Below are positions 49,401 through 61,400 of a DNA stretch of 64,000 bases, piece after piece. Origin of the DNA: Mauremys mutica (Eukaryota; Chordata; Testudines; Geoemydidae). Positions within the stretch are counted from its first letter, which is position 1; each line of letters starts with the position of its first letter. Position numbers and translations under genes: made by a program. The notes under the pieces were generated by a model that worked only from the letters and a program-made list of their open reading frames with translations, had not been told where the DNA came from and did not search any database. The stretch covers positions 29,176,003 to 29,240,002 of the forward strand of contig NC_059075.1 in assembly GCF_020497125.1 (NCBI RefSeq), in the 5' to 3' direction.

Positions 49401-52400
49401 TAGCTGCTGGGAAGGGCAGGTTCAGTTGCTCCCTGGAACTTGAGGCTCCTACCTTGCAGGAGGAGAAAAGCTAGCACCTTGGACAGAGCAGTGCTGGGCA
49501 GGACCAGGGGAGTGAGAGCCACCTCCGGGCTGACTGCCGGCATGCTGAGGCCCTGAGATAAGGGTGGAGATGGTGCTGGGGCTGCGGGGAAGTGGTCCTG
49601 GGAATTAGGCTGAGAGGTTGGAGGGGATGCAAAGCGTGGCTGCCATCTACAGGGTCTTTGGGCCGAGATATGGAGTAGTGAGCAGGCCCGGGTCCCCCTC
49701 TCACCTCCACAAGTAACTGAGGAAGTGGCTGGACCGTTGGACTGTGGTACGTTCCCCCAGAAGGGGGGGAGCACAGAGAGTGTGGCACAGCCAGGGGGCT
49801 GTTTCATGAAGAAGATGTCGTGGTTCTGGGAGTGACATGGGTCCTGGAGCAGACATGATGGCGGCGAGACACCATCAGAATAGGCTGCACTGGCCAGCAG
49901 AGCTAATCACCATGTCAGCCAGCAGGAGGCACCGCAGTGGTAAGTCGCACCCCGTCCCAGCGAGGCATGGAGATTTTAAGTGACTTGACTAAGAAGTCTA
50001 TGGCAGATCTGGGAACCAATTCAACACTCCTGACTTTACTCCACATGACCCATCCTTCTATCATTTACAGCCCTTGGAGTAATTATTTCTAATGGCTGGA
50101 CAGGATTTCCCAGATATAGATTTTACGAAGGAAGAGATTCTATCTTTTACATGACACATAAAACCAAGGTACTGTCCACTTGTTACTAGAGATAGCAACT
50201 TTTTGCAAGCGTTCACCTGGGTGTCTGACAAATTCCATCTATCTGAAGTTCCCCCGTCACTTCAGCTGATAAAATGATTTAATTATTTTTTTGTCATTAA
50301 ACTACTGAGTGACACTGATGTTACCTTTATTATGGATGCTGCATCCCCTTTCAACAGGTAGCTGTATTCTGATGAAGGGTAATGTGATCCCTCCTGTATG
50401 TGTGTAATATTGAATTGGTAAAGCATATAGTTACTTATGAAAGAAATGCTCTCCCTGGTATTAATTATTGTTATGATAATAACGACTACATTGGGAAATA
50501 GTCTACTTTAAGGCTGGATAAGGCTTGTGTTTATTGCTTTAACAACTGAGTTGATGGACTTTATGGAATTCTGCTAAAAGTTTTATGGAAATCTGTTTTC
50601 TGCTGTTTGTGTATTGTGTATCCTCTTGTCAATAACTGATCTAAAAATGCATTTGGCTAATTTTTTATTATTTGTACATATAGAGTGACTTTCATCCAAG
50701 TATCTCAAAGAGTTTTCAAAGGTGGGCACCTATCATCTCCTTTTTATATGTGTAGTAACTGAAGCACAGAAAGGTTGAGTGATTCATACAAGGTCAAACA
50801 GGGGTAGAGTTGAGAATGCACCCCAGGTCTCTTGACTCCCAGTCCTCTGCTCTAACTATCAGTCCACGCTGCTTCCCTATGAACTTTACTGTCAAGACAT
50901 GCTACCAACCATAGGAAAATTTCAAAATATTTTGATTTTTTGACTGCCAGAGATGTGTGGTTGAACACACATGCTAGGGGATGTTTGACGGGATTTACAT
51001 TTTCTCACATATTTTTAAATCATGCCCAAAGCCCAGACATGAACTATACAGGAGTGAATTTTCAAAGGTGTATCTTGGTGATCCTGTACTCACAACCTCT
51101 ACAGGAAGTTCCCTTTATTTGTGCCTGTACCAGAAATATGAAAGTCAATATTATCAATAGGCACTGCATCAACCAAATTACTGATTAGTCAAGCTATATT
51201 AAAACTGCTGACATGACTGAGACTTGACATTGATTTCAGCTTTTAGCTATGCATTTCCCACATAGGGAACTAATCATTTTTCTTCCGTTTTCAGTTGTTC
51301 CTAAGGGAAAATATCAGCTCATTGTTACCTTAGTGAAGGCTCGGTAGCATAAGCCGCACAGTTCTACCAGGTAGGCCAGAGTGAAGACAGCATTCTGAAT
51401 GACAAAGCTTAATAATTTTGAAAACGGCTCAAGAAGACTCTGCAAGGAAATATGATTTTAGGGAAATCAATAGCTGAATCATTCAGCAAAAATAAATGAC
51501 ATTCAAGTTCTGGAACGCTTTAATGGAACAGAACCTTTATTTTTAACTCAGAGGATAAGTTGCTGTGGTATACCCCATTTCAGACAAAGGGTTGTTCTGA
51601 CATATGACTTCATGTTTATAAAACAAATTAAAAGCAAAGGAATAGAAAACAGAGTTTCACCTTAATCCAGTGCTTACTTGATACCAGTGCTTACTGGTAG
51701 TGCTTACAAAAACTAAACTCCCATTGACCTCAACAGGAATTGCACTAGTAAGTGGGCTGCAGGATCAGACTCTGGGAAAGTTTATCATTACAGTTGTTGT
51801 TTTAGAAAAACATCAAACCTTTAGGAAGCTATAAATTCACGCGCACACATTCATGTAACCTAGATTCTGAAGCTCCTATCATTCACTATAGAATACTAGA
51901 CTGCAAATTTTCATGCTCACATATAATACTTCCCTAGCCAGGCGATAAGGAACAAATTTGTAATACAGTGAAGGATGGAGAACTCTGTTGCAGAAGAGTT
52001 GTGTATTTCTGGAACTTACCCGGGTGGCACTAGTGGTAGGTATCTTCAACAGGCAAATCATTATTCTTAAACTGGAATCTAAAGAACACTGTGGAAAAAG
52101 AAAAGTTAGTGTCTTCCTCTGCACACCTCTTGTTTTTAATGGTGACAGACGTAAACATGCAATAGGTGAAGTCAAAAAACCATCACTTCTAAATTATCTT
52201 TAGCAGGATGCTGTGAATATAAATATCATAGACTGCATTGTCCCCTCCAGCAGTAAAGCCTACGGAGAAGGAAATTCTCAGTAAGGCTTGGCTTGCCGTG
52301 TTCACTCCAAATTGCTGTCAAAGATGCTGCCGTTATCCTCTGTAGAACAGAAAATGCCCAACTTTTCTAGTCCAACAGAATTTGGTTAGTATGGGAACAT

Positions 52401-55400
52401 GTTCCTGACAGATTAGCAGGAGCCTAGTGTCCTATGTTTCTGTAGCTGGTCTGGGCCCGTGTCTCTCTCTGCTCTTCTTCAGCTCTGTGTAGCTCGAATG
52501 CTTGCCTCTCTTACCAACAGTAATTGGTCCAATACAAGATATTACCTCACCCACCCTGTTTCTCTAATATCTTGGAACCAACATGGCTACAACAATGGAA
52601 GATATATTGAATGGTGTCTTACTGCCTGAGCATTGTTTTACAATGAGACCGCTCGTGGAGCAACTTGTTATTCAGTATAAGTAAATGTATCAGAATATGG
52701 CCCTTAAACGCTGATACAAAACCAATGGAAGTCAATGGAGAGAGTCGCACTGACTTCAGTGGACTTTGAATGAGGCCTTTGGAACTTTGTTTACTGGATA
52801 TAAGGCATCTGTGCAGGCCCCATGAGTGTTCACAGCTCAGAACCCAGAGCTGCTGAAGTTGGCCTCTACAACTATATCTTGATTAGGTTCCTCTGATGGG
52901 ATTATAACCTGATCAGTCAAGCAGGATGTGTCAACTTCTGCTGTCTGAAGGCCTCTCTGCCTGACTGGCTATTATGTATTCATTAATTTTAAGGAATTAT
53001 TTAGAGGTAGCCTTTCTTCCTATGGGATTGAATTCTTCTTAAGGAGGTAACAGTGAATGAACTTTTTATTGCCAAGAATGTTGATTATCACTAATTTATT
53101 GTCCTAATCTGACAAAGAGAGGACGTGGAAGGTGAGGAGGAGAAAAATATTCCCACCCCAGCCATATGGTGGCTACTAAATGGAGGGTATAGACAGAGGG
53201 ACGGATCAGGCCTGATCTACTGGAAATGTTTGGTAATTTACAACAAAATATTACAAACTATGCTCTGTTTGTATACAACTTTCAAACACTTTGCACATGC
53301 CTTAGCCAATAGTAGCACAGCCCTTGTGTCAGATGTTTTGGTTGATCACTTACAAATTACCCTTATAAATAAAAAACTTTATTACATACATCATACCTTA
53401 AGTGGCAAAACACAAGGCAGTTTGGTAAAGAAAGTCTGAAACTGGTTACTAATAGTGGTCCAGAGGTTACTAGGAGAATCCATTGGCAAAGCTTCCATAA
53501 ATGTAGCAATGTTTTCCAAACAACGTAGCATTGCGCCCCCTGCTGGCAAGTTCTTTTTGTTGTTTAAACCCTAGAAAATAAAATGCAGAATTTGAAAACA
53601 AATTAAACATCAGAAAATAACCATCTAAACAATATTTTAAAACACACTTACAATCACCAAGGTCAGACTAACAGTTCAATTTCCATCTTCTCCTACAAAT
53701 AATTTAAAGTGCATTGCTTCTCTACAGCATCTACCTCTGATAAAATATGAGGCAGACCATCAACAGTGATAGTGGTAAGGAAAAGATTAGAGCAGCATAT
53801 ATTTTCAGAATCAGCTTTAGGCAACTGAAAGACATCCATTAAGAACCAGCCACCAGCACTTCTCTGGCCCAGCAGACCATGTGTGACAAATTGTCTTGTA
53901 CATACCTATCATTTTCCTATATTGGAAGGAATGCCAGACTTGTGCAAATGTTTATCAGACTACAGTTGTTTTAGTCTCTAGTGGGTGAGCTGAAAAGATG
54001 TAAGCACTGCTAAAGTATCATCAAAAGCTTTGCTTATAGGGCTACTACTGAAAGAAAAAGAAGCAATCCCCAGGTTCCTGTTAGTGCTGAAAGGTATGTT
54101 AGGAAGTGAGACTTGAGGTAGAGACAAGCTAAGTTGGGAGGAGAAGCAGAAAGGAACAAGCAGAGGGACTAGACTTTAACTTCGAGGGATTCCACAGAGG
54201 AGGATTGCAGAGAGGGAACTGCCATTAGATACAGAGGAGAAATGGTTTTACAGGCAGCAATAGCACTATGACAAGAACCATTAATAGAAATGGAGACAGT
54301 GCAGGAGAATGAAATGGTCTGCTGCATCAAGAAGGAAGAACCCAATAGCTGGCAGGAGAAGTGAGAGCAAGACTCTGACTGAAAACGGTGGAGGATATTA
54401 TGGCTTGATTCTGCTTCCATGTAAGTCAATGCAAAAATTCTCATTGCCTTTAATGGTGTAGGATCCAGCTCTTAGTATGTTAGAGGAGGACGGAAATATA
54501 TACTTGGTAGTACCTAATACAGTCAGCCTTATTGTGAACATACCTCTAATAGTTGGCTCAGTGCAGCTACGGAGCTCAGCTCACTGAAGTCCATAAGAGA
54601 TGTAGCCAGGGTCCGTAAAAAACTTCCATCTGGAAATCAGAACCATATCTTTTTGATAAGTGTTGGAATGCTTGAGATGATTGATGGTGGAAGAAATGCA
54701 CTCAGGCATTACACATTACCTTTGATATTGCTCTGGAACAGCTGTGGAAATATACCATTGGGAGCCAGCTGATGGAAAATGCAACGGAGAAATTGCTTAG
54801 CCACACCGGCAGCATTACCAGGGATCATCATGCTGAAATGAAGGAAAAAAGAGGGAGAAATTCCATAGTAGATGAAAAATATTTCCCAAAGCTGAAAATT
54901 GGAGAAGGTAAAGAAGATCCTATTATTTCTAGTAACAGATAAAGACAAATTCAGTTATGAATACAAGAAGATGGTGATGATAATAACTCCTAGCTCTTAT
55001 AAAGCACTTTTCATTAGTAGACCACAAAGGAGGCCAGGATCATTATCCTCATTTTACAGATAGGGAAACTGAGGCATAAGGCGGTAAAGTGACTTGCCAA
55101 GATCACCCAGCAGGCTAGTAGCAGAGCTAGGAATAGAACACAGGCCTTCTGAGTCCTCCTGAGTGCTCTACAAAAGGTCCTGATCCAGAAAACCATGTAA
55201 TCACAGGCTTAACTTGCATGACTTCAGCAGGATTATTCACATGGTTTAAGTTAAGCAAGTGCTGAAGTGCCGTGGCTTGATTCTGGCCTCAATAGTTAGT
55301 TTAAATTTTTCTCATTCTCTACGTAGTGTCAGGAATGTTTTTGCCATTGAGTCTTCAGCATTTGAAGCCCAATCCTGCTATCATTGAAGTCAGTGGCAAA

Positions 55401-58400
55401 ACTCTCACTGATTTCAGGGATGCTGAATCAGCTTCCTGGAGAACTTCCACATTTGGATGCAAGCTCCCATGAAGCTCATTCATTTACTCCTCTTTAGCAC
55501 CTCCCAGCCAAAGACTTCAAAGCACTTTCCAATCATTAATGAATTAAGCAGCACAATCTTTTTACAATTTCCAAAAATGAATGCAGCCCATATGATGTCC
55601 CCGTAGAAGGACAGTGGTCTATTTGCATGATGGGACCTCACCAGTAGGTGTTCTCCACAATTATGGATGACTGACTTATGCTATGTCTACACTACTGCGG
55701 TAAGTCGACCTACGTTACTCAACTCCAGCTATGTGAGTAATGATGTAGCTTATGTCGACTTACTGTGGTGTCTACACAACGCTGAGTCGACGGGACACAC
55801 TCTCCTATCTACTGACCTTACTCTTCTCGTCCATACTGGGGTTGACCGGAGAGTGATCTGTGGTCAATTTGGTGGGTCTTCGACCCCTGGTGCATTGATC
55901 GACAGAGCGTCGATACGGTGGTAGTGTAGATATAGCCTTAGTTAAATGCATACAGATGAAAACCCTTTCCAGGGCCATACATTTTATTCACCAGCATAAT
56001 GGGAAAACCACACATATAATGAGCCATGGGAATGAGCTACAAAGGTGTGGAGTGAAATCCAGGATCCATAAAATCAATAGGAGTTTTGTCACTGACTTTA
56101 TGGGGCCCTCGATTTCATCCCTGATCCAGTAAGAATTTTTCCAAAGTTCAAGGAGGTTTGGATCTGGGCTTTTTGGTCCAGGCCCATCGCTAGAAAACAT
56201 GAGATATTTGTACCTATGTAAAAAAGCACAGGATTTGATTCTTTGTTTATACATCTAGCACACTTTTGGGGGGAAAGTGCGGGGTTACTGTACCTTTCTG
56301 CTTGATTAGAAAAACAGGTACTTGACGCCAACCTGGAGTAAAGAGCAGAAAACAGCAAATCACACAAAAGTACTGTTCATAATATTTTTTAATCAAGCCA
56401 ATAAAATTACCAGTAAGTAAAATTTAGTAAATAGATGTTTTGGAGAACATGTTTTAAAGGTCACAAGAGACCCTTTGATCAGATGCACAGGGGATTCTTA
56501 AATTCATTTTTGTAAAGGGTAAAAGTCAAAATCAAAGTCAGTCTTGCAATATTGTCATAAATATTTGCCAGCTCCGACAAATTCTATTGCCCTCCCTTAT
56601 CACCATAATGATAATGAAAGTATCTTGTATTCATACATCAAGAACAATTACTCACCCTGGGCAATTTGGAGAGCAGAAATTTGCAGAGATGGCGTAGGAA
56701 CTGTATGCTGACTGAAATCAACAGGAGTTAGGCCCCTAAGGTGCTTCTGAAAATCCCATTAGGCATCTATCTGCAACTTTAGGCTCCCAAATACCTTTGA
56801 CAATCTGGCCCTACGTTGCTTTAGTGCTTTGAAAATTTTACCCTAGATCTTGAGTCTCCTGACTCCAAGTCCTCTGATCTAAACATCAGACAACACTATC
56901 TTCTCTAAGCAGTAAAAGAGTAAGTAATTCACTTGTGATGCACGGGCATAAATATCATCTGTGTTAATAGACTGGATAAAAGACAGCAATGTACAAAAAT
57001 AACTTCAGAAAAAAAAGTTTACTAGGAATGAAACAGCAAGTACACTGAGGCCACCTGAATGCGTTCATCCCCATATCTCAGGGGTTCTCAAACTGGGGGT
57101 CGGGACCCCTCAGGGGGTCGCGAGGTTATTACATGGGGGTTGCGAGCTGTCAACCTCCACCCCAAACCCTGCTTTGCCTCCAGCATTTATAATGGTGTTA
57201 AATATATTTAAAAGTGTTTTTAATTTATAAGGGAGGGTCACACTCAGAGGCTTGCTATGTGAAAGGGGTCATCAGTACAAAAGTTTAAGAACCACTGCCA
57301 TATCTACTTCTATGGGAATTTGCCTTGTTCTGCATCTATTCAAAGCAATTCCTTCACGGGCCTGTAACTGCACCTTGATCAGTAAAAAATGGTGGTGACC
57401 AGGACTGAATGCTAGGAAATGACCAAGTACATTCATCATACTGGAATGCCCCAGATTCTTTACCACCTGCTTGACTAATGGACTCAGATGTGTCTCACTG
57501 AGGATGCAGTATTTCCACTTCAGAGTGGAAAATGTACGATGTCCCCCCCCACACTTTGATAACTAATCTTCAGGAGTTTAATTGTTCACGGCTTCTCACT
57601 GGCCCTATTAGTGCTGTATTTATGAGTAACAAGTAGGATAGATGGCATCAGTCTAGATTGGAAACTCTACCTCCTCCGGAGTTCATTAACACTGACAGCA
57701 GGGAACTGCAGCCTCAGAGTTAATGGAAATGGAGGGCTTGATTCTCCACTATCTTCAAGTGGAGTTCAGACATGGTGGAGAGGGAGGGCTGTAGGGAGCC
57801 AGCTGCAGTTTCAGAATCCTTGACCACCAAGCCCCTGCATAAATTAAAGCTGTAGGGGAGTAGCTTTAATTTAAACCACGGACTTAAGGTTCCTCAGGGG
57901 TCTTATGCCAATGGAGAATCAGGTATAAGAGAGCTCTGCTTCACTATCCTGCTTAGGCACCACTCCTGGAATACCCCTGACAAACACTTTCCTTCCCTCT
58001 TATGCTGGGGGTTGTGAGAGCAGTTGGCACAGAAGCCATCTCCACCAGCTTTCTGCTCACACAGCCTTTCACCACCACAGGGAGCTGCCAGAGCCATTCC
58101 CTGACACAGGAAAAGGCTCTGGCAACTACCTGTGGTAAGGGAAGGCCCCAGTAGCAGGGGGAAGCACCAGGGAAACGCTCTGGCAGCATAAGGCTGTAGG
58201 GTCTAGAACCCAGGTCTGAAGAGCCTGGGATAGCTGACATTCCCACTGTGCCAGAGCCCCAGCCAGGGAGCACTGTGGAGAGTGGGGCCTAGAGGAAGTA
58301 CTACCCAAGGGAGCCAGAGTGACAGTATCTTGTGGCCCTCTGATTGGCCAACCACCCTATTTAGCCCTGGAGGGTGCCCCAGAAAGCTATCTGAGCAACA

Positions 58401-61400
58401 CCACAGACTTTGGGCCTGCTGTGATTCCAGACCTCTCCTGATCTCCAGCCTCTGATCCCAGCCTGACCCCAATTCCTACTTCCCAATTCCAGCCAGGAAC
58501 TACCTCTGATTTCCAGTCTCCGATCCCGGCGTCACTTTGACCCTGACTCTTGCTTATTGAACCCAGCTCTAACGATTCCTCTGACCCCTGCTCACTGGCT
58601 GTGTGGACTCCAGCCCAGCTGTGACCACCTGGCCAGACCACCTATGCCCTGATCCCTGACATGCAATTCCCTGTGGCAGGGAAAAACTCCAACACCTTCC
58701 TGCTGCCAGAGCCTTTCACTACCATGTGTAGTTACAAAACTCAGTGTGGACACAGCCTGCTTTGCACACAGCAGTAGCTACGATGTACCCTACATCCCAC
58801 TGCCAGTGGCATGCAATGTGGACATGCCTTTAGACAATTCTCTATGTCCTGAATCACTTACACTTCTCAGTATAGCTCTGCAGGGCATTGCTGTTGTTTA
58901 ATTTTAACATTTTTAAAGCCTTTGGGTATAAGCTTTCTTCCATCTGTTATCCCGGCAGAGTATGTGTCATGGAGGTTCTCATCTCTGAATTGTATGTGAT
59001 TGGAAATAGTGGAATTTATCATGCTCTACATCACCTTCATTTTGGCTGCCATTTTTCAGCTATACAACAATGACCAGGAAAAAAAAAAAAGAGATATCAC
59101 CTCAAATCCACCATACCACTGCATAGGGCCTGATATACTAGATTGGTGCACAGAGCATTGTCCCCTTCCTCTGCAGCAGTGGTTCCCAAACTGGGGTTCA
59201 TGAACTGTTACAGGGAGTTCTTGGGGAAAAATTCCCCAATGGCAGACAGAGCTCTACCTAGGGATCCCAGGCAGCACAGGGCCAGCAGCCCAGAGCCCCT
59301 GGACTTCCAAGAGCTAAGCAGATCAAAGCAAGCGTATCTATCACACTGAGGAGATTTAAATTTCAAGAGTCCTTATAAGAAATGGAAAGGGAGGTGGATA
59401 TTTTTTGCTGTTTTTAAAATTAAATAGGCAGCTAGTATTGTTTTTTAAATTATTATGAAGAACAAGTTTAAGCTTTGTTGTAACGTGTGTTGTTTGCCTG
59501 GACTGCTCAAGACCTTAATGCTTGTGTAGGAGGAACTCTTTGAGTTGGCTTCTTAGATACCTTCATAATGTTTCACATCTGATACTTCTTGATGAAACAT
59601 AGGAGCCTTGTCTTATAACAGGCTTATTCAAAGTGATACAAGCTACAAAAGGGAGATCTTGGAAGAGTGTTGCCGTTTTCATAATGTAATAAAAATACTG
59701 TAATGATAAATAATAATTAATAATAAATAGTGTGTAATAAGCATGTTATAAAAACAAATTTTATATTTCCAAGATCACTGCTTTTATAATTTATACTCAG
59801 GTAAAGGAGAAAATCCCTAGAGACATTCATTTTTAGGAGGGGGTTTGCAAGACTTGACATTTTAGTGAACATGGTCTACCTTTTGAGCTATCTGATATGC
59901 CACCAGGACATCCCTTTCAGTTCTCCTAGGGAACTCATCACAATTCAAGGGCACAAAAATCTTCCTTCCCTCACAAAAGAGAGAGAGAGAGATTGAGCGC
60001 GGTCCAAAGGTTACCTTCCTACAGACTGCATGATGTCCAACAACAAAGGAGCAGCCAAATCTGGGCTGAGGTGAATGAATGTGGAGAGAACAACTATGGC
60101 CAGACCTAGTGTTTCTTCATCATACTCTTCGAGGATAGCCCCACAATCATGGCATCTGCAAGGGAAGTTGTTAAAAGCTAATATTATTTGTTCAATTAAT
60201 TAGGAGAATCCATGTTACACTGAACATTTTATGGCTAAGAAAATAGATCACTGTGCTTTAAACCCTGTATTCAAAACACTTTTCACTAGCTCCATCAACA
60301 GGCAATGTTGATCTGTGGCAGGTGGTCAGTTACTCCAATCCATGCTTTGTGTCGATGAACAATAAAGCAATAATCTGATGAGATCAGATTACAGCTGTGG
60401 TTATAGACTTGCAAGAGGAAATGATAGGATTTTTATGTGGGGAGGAGGCCAAGGAAGATTCCCTTTGTTTTTAGAGATGTCTCTTTCTGTTCCAAACCAG
60501 TTTTGCTGTTGAATTGCTGCCCCCTCCTGCAATGCTGAGAGTCAACTCTGAAAGCTCTGCAATAGCTTTGTAACATCTAATCATAAGGGAGATGTCAGCT
60601 GCAGGAGAGATGAGGCAGGGTTTTAAAACCACATAAAAAGATAAACAAACCCGGGAAACTGGTACATCTCAGCCCAATAGGGAGGCTTGGTTAATTAGAT
60701 CAACCAGTCGCTAATGACTCCAACAGATTGATATTTTAACTTAATGGGATTCTACAAGCAATTTCCCTCCCTTTGGATCTCAACAGGAGAAGAAGATGCT
60801 AGCAAGGTTATGAAAATCAATCTCGTCTGGTTTGGCATCTGATGCCAAAGCTTTTGGAAAAAGGCCAAAGAAGATCATGAAATGAGCCTCTTCTTGGGAT
60901 GTTTAGCATTTACACAACATAACTTCCAGTTCCACTGAAGACTCACACAACAGCCTTGACCTTCTCTAGTAAGCATCTTGGCAGTTCATCTAGTGGCTAG
61001 AGCACAGGGTTGAAAGCCGCAACTCTGGGGTTCTACTCCCAGTTCTACCTTTGAATCAATGGGTGGCTTTAAGCCAGCTATTTCACTGCTTCTCTGTAAA
61101 ACGAGTACCATCATATTTAATTACAGTGCCTCAATGGGATTTTGATCAAAGAATTAACGTTGGTAAAAGGTGTTGGGGATCCTTGTAGAGGAAAAGCATG
61201 TAAGTGCAAAATAGCAGTAGTGGAGGTAACAGTAGTATTCAAGGTGCTGATTTACAGTCATGGCTTTACATTGCAATGGAAAAGCCATAGCAATTCAAAA
61301 ACATGGTAACTTTCATTTTAGGGAGAAAAACTAGAGTTTTCAGTGGATTACAATGAGCCCTTATAGTAAAAAACAGAGAAAGCTCAACTGTAGAATTAAA

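Larger units (their letters stand above)
43245..51328 (-). other. UNC80 intron between exons 8 and 9
   Basis: This 8.1-kb intron has a Harbinger-like MITE, a 32-bp tandem repeat, a tRNA-like SINE head, a CR1 end, two Penelope-like segments, a minus-strand SINE head, and a solo LTR inside an older SINE. 43560-44200, 48460-49200 and 50100-50690 hold nothing recognised. A fold-back with GAAGTCAATGGAAA core lies at about 43480-43552. Confidence 0.75.
54833..56293 (-). other. UNC80 intron between exons 3 and 4
   Basis: 1.46 kb. It holds a MIR-like SINE and a Harbinger MITE, listed separately. Fold-back fragments lie around 55185-55290 and 55365-55420. Confidence 0.8.
56333..60014 (-). other. UNC80 intron between exons 2 and 3
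   Basis: 3.7 kb. It contains a fold-back fragment (56707-56815), a perfect-TSD hAT MITE (57079-57297), a GC-rich unclassified stretch (57940-58690) and a hAT fragment (about 59175-59345). A (GA)n run lies near 59982. 59350-59980 shows nothing recognised. Confidence 0.8.

Noticed and set aside
49331..49807. 158-codon minus-strand frame
   Set aside because: It lies wholly within the solo LTR and is low in codon structure.
53125..53439. 104-codon plus-strand frame
   Set aside because: It overlaps UNC80 exon 6 antisense and intron sequence.
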